Shown: positions 35,996 to 47,900 of the stretch, piece by piece
Layout of the letters: every line of letters begins with the position of its first letter
Numbering within the stretch: position 1 is the first letter of the stretch
Assembly: GCF_042242105.1 (NCBI RefSeq)
Contig: NC_092019.1
Coordinates: forward strand, 17,901,328 to 17,965,327
DNA length: 64,000 nt
Reading direction: 5' to 3'
DNA from: Pempheris klunzingeri
Lineage: Eukaryota; Chordata; Actinopteri; Acropomatiformes; Pempheridae
Translations under genes and position numbers: made by a program
The notes under the pieces: model-generated
Told to the model about the DNA's origin: nothing
Databases searched by the model: none
Seen by the model: only the letters and a program-made list of their open reading frames with translations

Positions 35996-38900
35996 ATGGA
36001 TCCAACCAAGTCCAGGTAAAATCTATAATTTTATCTATTAAAAAGCATAGTGTGAGAGTGTGTACTATACTTCAGAGGAACATTTTACTTGATTACTACA
36101 ATAAATCACTTTCATGTTGGAGCTGCTGTGTGGATCCACAGACGGTCTTGTGGCATTAGTTTTGTTGATTTACTGAGGCTGTAAAACTACCAGGAAGCCA
36201 TTTTTATTGACCCACTATCAATCTCAGGTTAAATAAGTGGTGGTTAAACAGGTGAATAGGTTAAAGTGTTACACTGGCAATATAATCTCATGTCAGACAT
36301 CTTCGGTGTGTCACTGAGGGATACAGACAGTGATTGTAAACAGGTATGACACCGTGATGAAAGCGCTTGTTTAAGTGTCGGTCCATTGATGTTGACAGTG
36401 TAGATTAGTGCGCTGTACCTTTCTGCAGTGTGTGTGCTTTGGGAACAACCCCTGAAAACTGTATAAGTATGAGTAGCAGGTACAGCTGTGATCCCACACT
36501 GCATCTAACAGCAGTGAATAGAGACACATTCTTTGCTGTAACTTAAATCTGCAGCAGGACGTGCTGCAAGTTGTGATGAAATTGGATTTGTGGGAACTAA
36601 CGTCAGATGAGTGCTGAAGTTACTCTACAACCCGCATGACTGCGTAACTGGAGCTGGAGCTATGTGAAGCTACCGGTGTCCTGTTAAACCAACTTCTGTC
36701 TGTAAGACACAACAGTAATGATTTATGCCGACTGATTATCTGGCTGACTGATTATCTGACTGACAGGGATAGTCTGAAGAGAGACAATGTGGCAACTCTA
36801 TGAGACCTAAATTACTATTTTACAGCTCTCTATCAAAGCATCCAATTCAATTAAAATAAAAAAGATTCTTCTCAAGTCACTCAGATTAAACAAGCAGATT
36901 AATTCTCTTAATCTGCTTGCTTGATATTAAATACTTTTATTGTGAAGTGCTTTGTAATGTGCTTAAAAACTTCTCAGTTGTCGGTTCTCAGCTTCAGGAC
37001 TGGATGGGAGGTACATCTGAGGGAACAAAACAGAATAAGAGGGGAAAAACAACATATTTCTGCTTTACATGTTTACTTTTTAAAATCTTGCTTCAATCCT
37101 TGCTTTTTCTCGTGAGTTGCTGAATATAGCAGAGCTTGTGATGATACATAATCGTGCGATTAAACGACAGAATTTTTGATTTGAGAACCATATTCTGGGG
37201 AAATTGAATATGTTATATTTTGATCTTTGTGTTACATTTGCTAATATTAATCTCAGCCATAAATGCCTAAATTACCAGGCTCCTCAGGTTCTCACTGACC
37301 TGATGGTACCTGTCAGGGGTTCTGGCTCAGCAACACGGTGGAGGACTGTAAGGTCTGCTTTCTGTTCGGGGGATCAACATGATCAGAACTCCCACTGGAC
37401 CTTAACTGGGATCACTTTAAACAAAACAGTTTTTAAAGAGGGATCCCTCATGTCCTCATGAATGATTTGCCGTTTGTTATTGAGATCAATGTATTCCAAA
37501 GCCAGTTTAGTGACATTGTGTTCTATCTTAGGCCACAAGTGATGTGGCACTGATTCAAGCTATACTGATCCCTGTAAAAATAAACATTACATTGTAAATA
37601 AAACAGCTTCGGTTGAGCTGTTCATGACCAGTAGACACATGAAACTTGTGACAAGCAGAAATGCTCTATTTTGAGGGGTCAGGAGCCAAAAAGGTCTTAA
37701 ATAATGAATTAATCAATTGTTTATAATATTCCAGCCTTTCCTCTTTTGGTGCCGTCTGTATTTGTTTGTTTACCCAGCTTTAGCTCTTAAAAGACAGCCT
37801 CTGTAAACCCTTTAAAATAATGATGTAATGATAATGATAACAAAGCACACAACACCCCACCCCCTAAGCCTCTGCTTTCTTAAAACCTTTGCTTATAACA
37901 AACTATTCTCCTCTGTACTTATCCTCAGCCTTTCCTCAAAAGCACCGCACATGAACAACGATGTGGGAAATGAATCACTGATGGAAGAAGCACCGGTGTT
38001 GTGGCAGGGCGGCATGGAGGGCGAGAGGCAGAGGGACACGGAAACCAGAGAGTCAGACGTTGCTGATGGGACAGCAGTTGCAGAAATAAATAATCACCAC
38101 AGGGGGTCAGCAGACAAACACAAATTCAACACGCTGGGCTATCAGGCAAGTGAAATGGGACAGAAGTGTGAGGGCGGTGGCATCTTTCTGTGCTGACATT
38201 ACCAGTGGTGAAATTAAACTATGTACATTTACTCAGGTTTTTAGCTACTTGTACTTTACTTGAGTATTTCAATTTTCTGCTATTTCATACTTCTACTCCA
38301 CTACATTTCTTGTTTCACTTCAGTGAAAACATACCCCTGTTATCAAGTCATTTTTGTCTATAAAGTGCCTTTAAAGTTTTATTTTAAAAACAACCTGCAA
38401 AAATACAGAAAAACCTTAGATTGATAACAGTTTAGGATTCAATTATAGACATTGATGTCTTCATTGCAAATTAAACAGCTCAGTACTTAGTAGTTAATAT
38501 CAGCAATTAACAAACATGCTGCTTACACATTCATGCATCAGTTATTTAAAACCTATAATACACATGACAATGCATGAAAGAGGTCATTCGGCCTAACAAA
38601 TACTTTTACTTACGGCACCTTAAGTATATTTTGCTTATAACACTTCTGCACTTTTACCCAAGTAAGATTTCAAATGCATGACTTGCAGAGGAGCATTAGT
38701 TGTAAAGACTAGTAACAAAACTAGTAAGAAGTGTGAGTGACACTGACTTCTGCTTTTGGCATCTGCAAAACACAAATCACAGGTACATGAGCACAGTCTA
38801 ATTCATATATTGCTCAGTTTCATTCTTATCTTATGAATGCTTGTTGATATGATCTTGGAAATGTGAAATGCACAACCTGAAATTATAATGCCTGACGCGT

Positions 38901-41900
38901 ATTTTCCCTTTCCAGAGGCGGACGAAGCAGAAGGTTGTGACTGACTTTGCAACAGTGACTAAGGGAGCGTCAGCAGGAGCCAAGCCCAGAGCTGCACTGA
39001 GACAGGTCCTGTTCAGCCAGGGAGTGTCTGAGAAGAACCTGGCGTCTGAGGTATTATGTTGTTTCCTGCTCATCACACTATATGCTGACATGCTTAGTAA
39101 CAGATACAGACCTGCTCAAAATGTGTACTCGCACTCAAACAACTGAAAAACCTGCAGCACTACTTGTTCTGCTCCACTGACGAACATAAATGTAACATAT
39201 AACCACTTTCTTCCTGTCCTTCCACTTTCTTACTTTTGTCCTCCTCTGTGTTATCAACCCCTCAGGAGCGAGGTCAGCTGGACGTGTTGAAGCAGAGTCT
39301 GCAGACCTTCGCAGTGCCAGTCAGTCTAAAGTGGAAGTGGAAGGAGGAAAGTCAGGGAACGACGCTGGAGAAGAACTGGACAGATATAGTGCACTCTCAC
39401 GCAGTATGAGCCCTTCCATGATAACTCTGGCAACACTTTGAATTTCTCTTACGGTCAACAAAACCCACTAAAAGGCCAAAACCAACAATGAGGAAAGGAA
39501 TTTTTCCTACTAGCAAGTATTACCTGTGGACCCAAAGCTTAATGTCCTGTACAGATCTCCATTGTTGTCCAAAGCTATAAAGAAACATATCAATGAGCCA
39601 CACAACATTGCCCAACTTGGGTTTGACAGGTCCAACATGCAACTACTGAAAGTAGTCTCAAACACAGTTTACTCCTCTTTGAGTAACATCTGATAAAACT
39701 TGAAGTGCTCAGTTTATTTGTCATTCTTTATAATATAAGAGAACATTTTTGTGATTTATGTCTTGTGTGGGAATGAATGTGCTCAGAGCTCCAGATAAAC
39801 GTACTTACATTGGATTGATAAACAATGAGAAATGTATTGACTCTCGACTTATCTTTTAAATGCTTCTCTTGCTCTTACTGTACCTGAACTGTATGTACAT
39901 TTTACACATTCTTGAAGCTTTTCTAATTATTGTCTCCTTTCCATTCTCTTTCCTCCTTCCTCTTCTGTCCTGTTTCAATGGTCAGACCATGTCTAAGACG
40001 CAGAGACACCAACAGGAAGCGCTGTGGGAGTTAGTCCATACTGAGCTCACCTACATCAACAAGCTAATTATCATCAAAGACGTAATATGTCCTCCTCTTC
40101 CTGCTGTCATTTAAATACAGTAGATCTTCTTCTTATGTATGTCAGACCTGAAAAGGGATTTTCCACAGGATGTTTAACAAAGCTGCCTCTGCGTTTCACA
40201 GTTGGTTAATGCTGCCCTTGTCAACCTGCACCAGCATGGATTTCTCCTGGAGGTCAGTCTGCAGAACATGCAGCCTCATCTGAACGGGAAACACACAAAA
40301 CCTACAGCATATTTAATGTGCAGGCCTTTTTTTCCACTGTTCTGCATACCACTGACATACATTGACAGACACAACAAGAGCATCCGCTCTGTCTGATACA
40401 GAACACAACACACAAGTGGAAAATTAAGCACAACAACACATTTCCATTGAGAGGACGGAAAACATCACAAAGCAGGGGAGGTAAACTTAAACACTAAGAT
40501 TTTTATTTTGCTTTGACTTCCTCCTGTGACAGGTGACCCCTGAGCTGCTTTTCTGCAACCTTCCCTCCATCCTCGCTGCACACCAGCTGTTCTGGCAGGA
40601 AGTGATTTATCCCATGTTACAGGAAGTGCGGAGGACAGGCAAGCCGTTTGACCCCATGAGGTTAGAGGCTGGTTGCCTGCAGGTATGAACTCACCTTCTG
40701 CAAGATACATTACAAAAACACCCAGAGGTGTGTTTCTGTCTGTCAATGGAAGAAAATAACAAACTGCATTTTCTTGCTTACAGTATTGTGTTGAGCTATT
40801 TTACTTTAGTATTTAAATTTTTTGTTACTATACTTCTACAACATTTCAGACAGAAATATTGTACTTTTCATCTGACAGCTAAAGTTACTCTGCAGAACCT
40901 GTTTATGCATGTAAATTAGATAAAGTAGACAACAGCATTAAAAAAAAGTTAGAAATAGTGCCAACTTGGGGCACCCAGGTAGCTAACCTGGTAGAGCACC
41001 ACAGCAGCTGCATGTCATCCCCTCTCTATACCCCCCTTTAACCTACTCTGTCCTATCATAAATACAGCATGAAAATCTCTTTAAAAAACAGTGCTAACTT
41101 AACCAGCTATAACATTAAATTGCATAATGCATACTACTAAATGTTCAGAAATAATAATCCAATAATATAATATGTAATATAATGGGCAATTCTACTGCAT
41201 TAAGCTGATAACACTTATCTACTCTTACTAAAGTAGTTTTTTCTTGCAATTCAATTCTGAGTGACTTTTATAGAGAGCAAATAAACATAACTAATGATAA
41301 ATCATATGAGGCCAAGATCCCAAAAAGAAAGAAAAAATATTCAGCTAACTTGATCTATAAATAGATAAAGTTATTAGTTCCCAACAAATGCACAGTTTAC
41401 TGCTGCTTGAGAAATATTGGCTAAAACTTGCACTGCCTGGCTTTTTTTATGAAATTGTTTAGCATTTTCTTAAATATAAAAGTTCATTGCTCAAGTGTGT
41501 GTAACACTATGTCACTCAATTTTACAGTTTTTCAAAAGGAATTAAAATCCATACACCACAGACAGATAGTATTTCTTTTTATTGCATGAATTTCATCTTC
41601 TTCCTTGTGAAATCTGGCGCCTACATTACTCACAGTGTAACTTGACAGGTGACAGTTAGAGATTCAGTTGCTAGTGTGCTAGTAACAGACTAGTAACTGA
41701 ATGTAGCCTCCAGTTGAGATGAGGATTTGGGCTACAGAGATGTTACATGCTCACTTTTTTTTCCACACCTTCAGATTTTTTCCATTTTCAAGCCTGTTGC
41801 AAGTCCTTAGCGCAGACCGATTATACCTCAAGTGACAGAGCTCCCTCTAGATTGTCTCACATATGCAGTAATGCAAAGTTTCCGTTTAAGAGAAATTCTG

Positions 41901-44900
41901 AATGTAGGACTTTGGACTTGTGATGCCACTGCCCCTGCCAAAAGAATAGATGTAAATACAATGGAGGTTTTTCACATTGTCACTAATCATTATTTTCTTT
42001 TTGTCCACAGTTCCATGAGCGCTTCTCTTCCTATAAGCATTACTGCTGGGAGGAGGAAAATAACCTTGAGTTCACACGCAGACAGATGGAGAGCAACCCA
42101 CATTTCTTCACTTACGTCCAGGTGCAGTAAGCAGTAGACGTCCACACGCACAACATGCACAATTGTGACAGCAAACACCTGAATGTGAGGATGTAAACTC
42201 ACATATACACTGAGACACTCACCCACACAAACTCTATTATGACCACAGAGAGCACCTGAGTGGAATTCAGTGTAATGAATAACTGTTGTGTTATTAATTT
42301 GTGCTCTGTGGTGTTTACATAACCTTGTGGGCGACCTGTCACAGTTACATCCTGAGCAACCACTTGTCACATCATCACCTCCTCCAAATGATTCAGACTT
42401 AACAGCGGTTTAAAGTAGGCTTTGTTCACAAAACTGAGAACAGGGCATTTATAGGAATGGTGACTGCATGACAAGCAGGCCCTGCTGCAGTCTTTAGACA
42501 GTCACACAAAGCCTGTAAGACTAAAAGCAGGAATTCATGTGCATTTTGTTGGACACATGTCACCCTACAATTAACAATTCTACCACTACAGCAAATGTGC
42601 AAAACACACACTTTTTCACTTGAGTCATATCATCACATTAGTCAACCTGAGTGGAATGTGATTTTAAAATTTAACAACACATTAAAGACACATTTTAACA
42701 GGAAATGGTATTTAGTGGGTGTTAAGGGGTCTGCTCATTCCAGTCAGACAGAACAAAAACATCTCACTTAGCTCACTTGTTTTGGTACATTTTTTTTCTC
42801 TCAAGGCTTTGAAATGTCAGTCTTCTGCCACCACTCCATTTATCTACACACCTCCCTTTGAACAGTTTTCATTAGGAACTTTTTTCTATCAAAAATGATG
42901 AAAACACGTAATACACGTACACCATTGTTTATGGAAAGATAAATTGATAATACATATTACATATAATTTTCAAGTGCTTTGAGATGCACAAACAAAATGT
43001 ATTTCAAAAACAAAAAAATAAAGGTGGTTTCAGGCCACTATGTAACAAAAATAGTTTTCATCAAAATGTTTTTGTCCTGTCCAGTGGGTGGAGACTCACC
43101 CTCAGTGTGAGCGGATGCGGCTCGGGGACATGCAGGCCAAACCCCACCAGAGGATCACCAAGTACCCTCTTCTGCTCAAGGCTGTGCTGAAAACCACCCA
43201 GGACCCTCAAGTCCAGCACGTGCTCAGAGGCATGGTGAGAACCATTTAAATCATTATGGCCTATACCAGGGGTGTCCAAACTACAGAAACATACAGAAAA
43301 ACATACGGGCTGGGCCACTCACTAGAAGTGAGCTATATTGCTAACTTTAATCCACTAGAGGTGATGTACATCGCCTTTGTATTTATTTTTTTACCTGCAA
43401 CATTTTGTCAATTTTTATTTTGCTCATTTATTTGTTTGTATTCATGGTGGTGATCACTTTTACTTCTTTACTATTGTAGCATCAGAATTTCCCCCCGGAG
43501 ATCAATAAAGTATTTCTATCTATCTATCTCTTCAAAACTGGTTGATTTCTGATCTCAGGGAATAAAACCGCCGCGCTCGTATTAACAGCCTTACCTCCAC
43601 TTTCTTGCCCCTCGGCAGACACCGTAGATTCCTTTGCGCTCACCTGTCCCATTTAAGTCCCATCATGGCAACTGCACCTGGCACAGCTTCAAAAACATCC
43701 TCACCCGTCCTGGTGCTCTTTAGACTGCTAACATCAAGCAGCTCCTCCGTAATGCAAAAGTGATCGTCATTAGTTATTAGCTGTGCTCTCATCGCACACC
43801 GCGTCTGAAACTTTCTACACTCACTTTCTCTCTTACGTTTCCTTAATTCTGCCATTTTGGGTCACCTGTAGCAAATTTCTTCTTCATTACTCATTTTATG
43901 GAGAAGCTGCCTCGTTCAAGACAGTTACTCCACCTAGCGGTGAGACTAAGAAGTACAACACAGTCCAGCGCAGGTTCCATGTGTGGCCGTATTACAATAC
44001 ATTTTTAGAATTTCCTGCGGGCCAATGAAAATTGGACCACAGGCCGCAGTTGGCCCGCGGGCCGTAATTTGGACACCCCTGGTATGGAATCAGATTTGTT
44101 TCAAAAGTTTCAAGTAAAACTTATTAAAAGTCAATCAAAATAAATGGATTTGAGAGAGAAAAAAATGAACTCAAGCAAAAAATTATAACCTTCAAAATAA
44201 AAAATGTCTCTTGAAAACAAATAACTCTGTCTTTTATTTTGTTCAAGGATGTAGTTTTGCTCTCGCCCTCTCTCTCTTTCGGTTATGCTTCTGGCTTTTT
44301 CATTTGCGCTGCCAGATTCTTTGTTTGAGTTTTGACACAAACCTATCGCGTGGGCGGGCTCTTTCAAGGGCTATACAGATAGAGAAGATAGAGAAGCTTT
44401 TGACCCCATCAAAATAGGGGTAAAAGATGTATGGTATTACAGGAATATTGCCCTGATGGAGTTAGAAGGGAAGAGAGTCAGAGAGAGAGAGAGTGAAAAT
44501 AATGAATGATCATGACCACATAGTCTTTTTTTCCTATTCTACCTCTAAAGGATGACCATTAATTGTGGTAAAATGATGGTGAAATCGCTTGATTTGCCAC
44601 ATTAGCGCAGTGTATGATCTAAAAAGATTTCCACGTATCATCTAGAAATGCATAGATTTTACCCAAGTTGGTCTTCATGAACGTGTCAATTTTCAAGTCT
44701 CAAGTCTCAAGTCTCCTGGCCACAATTTTTGTAAATATTTGAATGAATGATGAAATGAGTCTTCATTCAGATGCATTTTTTTTTGTTTTTTTCTGCAGAG
44801 CAACACAACTCCCACAGACTCACACTGATCTTCTGCTTGCTCCTCTACAGTTATCCAGTGTAAACAGTTTTTTGGACAGTATCAATGACTACCTGAGGCA

Positions 44901-47900
44901 AAAAGATGAGGAACTGGCTCTCGCCATCTCTGCTCAGAGGGTGGAGGGATACGAGGTGGAGGGAATAAATGACGAAATTGACAAGGTAAAATAATATGGC
45001 ACAGATAGATGTATTATGAGACAATGAGCCCCAACGCACAGACATATAAAAGCCTCCCACCTTCTCAACAAGATGTCGACACTGGAAGAGACGCCTCTCA
45101 CATCTCTTTGTAGCTGTTTTGTGTCTCTTTCTAGTTGTTTGATTGACTTCCCAACAAGAAGCATACAGTCACTTCATACAGAGGCTCTGTATATAATGTA
45201 GACCACTGACAACTGAAGAAAACTGATATTTACTTTTGTATGTTTTGTTAATTTCCTTGACAGCATGTCAGAGACATCTGTCAGTTTGACCTAACATGCC
45301 CCATCAGAGGAGTAGGTCCTGAAATCATACGTAAGCTGCTGCTCGAGGACAACTTGAAGATTCGGGGGAGGAAAGACAGCAAAGTGAGCAGAGCTGGTCC
45401 ACTCAGATACTGTACAGAACACAATGTAAATCTGTAAATCTCTTCAGAGCATCGTGATCGTTACTTTTGACTTTTCTGTGTTTCTTTCCACATGGCATGA
45501 TGCAGTTGGAGGTAGTGGCTCTACTTTTCTCAGATGTTCTTCTAATGACCAAAGTCCAGAAGAAAGGCGAGCGACTGAAGGTAGTTCGACCTCCTCTGGC
45601 CCTCGACAGAACGTACTGCATAGCACTGAAAGATGGCTGTGAGTAACACATTCTCATGATCACGATACAAGACAGTTTGAGCCCGTGCAAATACACTGTG
45701 TTCCAAATTATTACGCATTTGCTGTTTTTGTTCGTTTTTCCTAAATAGTCAATACAAATGACAGTCAGTACGATTTTTTAAATCCTCAACAATTATATTA
45801 TAATCAGGATTTTATTAAACAAAACTTCAGATGATGACAACAGTGTTTTTTTTAAATAACTCAAAATACAGTGTTCCAAATTATTATGCACAACAGAGTT
45901 TCAAAGCTTTCAATAGGTTATAAAGAATTGAAAATGCAAATCTGTTGTATTCTCTGCATTAGGAGATATTTTTTTCTCAAAATAAATGCTGTTTCAATCA
46001 AAAACATCTTCATAGGCCAAGTTACATGTTAACATAGGAGTCCTTCTTGAATAGCACCTTCACAACTCTCCCGTCCATTGAACTTGTGAGTCCATGTATA
46101 GTTTCTGCCTGGATTTCATATAATTATGCCAGAATTGCCTCCCAGAGCTGCTGTTTTGAGGTATACTGCCGGTATACTGTAGCCCACCCTCATAGATCTT
46201 CCTTGTAAGGGTGCTCCACAGGTTCTCAATAGGGTTGAGGTCAGGGGATGATGGTAGCCACACCATGATTTTCTCTCCCTTTATGCTCATAGCAGCCAAG
46301 GACTCAATGGTATTTTTTGCAGCATGGGATGGTGCATTGTCTTGCATGAAAATGATTTTACTCTGGAAGGCACGGTTCTTCTTTTTATATCAAGGCAGGA
46401 AATGATTCGTTAGGAACTCCACATATTTTGCAGAGGTCGGGCACCCTGAAGGGGCCTACCAGCTCACTCCCCACTATTCCAGCCCAAAACATCACTCCAC
46501 CACCTCTTTGCTGACCAACCACCAGCCACCATGGCCCAACAGCCTTGTTGGGACATGGTGGCCATCCACCAGCCACCCAGAACTCCATCCATCTGGACCA
46601 TCCAGTGTAGCACGGCATTCATCAGTGAATAAAACTGTTTGAAAATTGGTCTTCATGTATTTCCAAGCCCATTGCAAACGTTTCTCCTTGTGAGCATTGG
46701 TTAGGGGTGGCCGTAATACAGCTTTATGCACAACTGCAAGCCTCTGAAGGATCCTGCATCGAGAGGTTCTTGGGACTCCAGAGGCACCAGCAGCTTCAAA
46801 TACCTGTTTGCTGCTCAGCAGTGGCTTTTTAACAGCTGCTGTCTTAATACGATGTATTTGCTTGACAAAAATCTTCCTCAGTGCACCTTTATCTGAACGA
46901 ACCCGTCTGCGCTCTGAATTACACACAAATCTTCTCACAGTACGATGATCTCTCTTAAGTTTTCGTGAAAATTTCCAGTGTTTTCATACCTTTTGCAAGG
47001 CATTGCAATATTTCACTCTTTTCATCTGCAGAAAGATCTTTCTTTCTCCCCATATTGCATGAAACCTGTGACTTGCGTAATAATGTGGAACAACCTCCTT
47101 AAGTAGTTTCCCTTTAATTAGGCTCACCTACCAAATAAATTATCAAACCTGTCTGAAATTGATGTCAGTGTTTTAAACAGACAGGAGAAACAACACAAGC
47201 AAAATGTTTCATTGAAAAACAAAAAAACTAAAGTTTATTTAACTGAAATCCTACTTGCATAATAATTTGGAACACAGTGTATATCATAGCCTGAATAATC
47301 GTTACTCCTCTTCTCTCAGGTTCATTTGTTCTCGTGGAGGTAGGCGAGCTTCAGAGTGCTATGAATTTCTACATATTTGCTGCCAGCACCTCGGAGAGCT
47401 GCTCCACATGGGTCACCAATATCCACCAGGCAAAGGTTAGTATACATTTACATAGCTAACGGCAATGTCGGTCTGTGGGTCAGTTCTCTGTCCAACACTT
47501 TGGTCCAGACTGAGATATGTCAGCAAACATACATGGACCTATCGATGCCCATTCAACCAGCAATGGGCCTGTTCATATCAGACAGCTGTCTCACAAACTG
47601 AAGACTGATAGACCTGTAAATTATACAGAGTTACATTAGGCTTCATGTTAATTCTTTGTTTTGTGACTCAACCTCTGTCCATACACGTGATCTCTCTCTC
47701 TGTCTCTTTCTCTGTCTCTCTCTCTCTCTCTGGGGAAGTACAGTATATTTATGACAGAAGGGGTAACGCCTGCACACTTGCTCCATGCCATGAGAGTTTA
47801 ACACTAACAAAACATTGTCAGTATTAAACTCTCATGGCATGGAGCAAGTGTGCAGGCGTTACCCCTTCTTTCATTGACACTGTTTACTGATAGCCCAGCA

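Noticed and set aside
36891-36919. 12-bp inverted repeat with 5-nt loop (CAAGCAGATTAA / TTAATCTGCTTG)
   Set aside because: Short and isolated in plekhg6 intron 1; such hairpins arise by chance in AT-rich DNA, and no T-tract or gene end is associated.
40970-41040. Functional tRNA gene
   Set aside because: Only an A-box-like head is present; no cloverleaf or B-box; it is part of a SINE.
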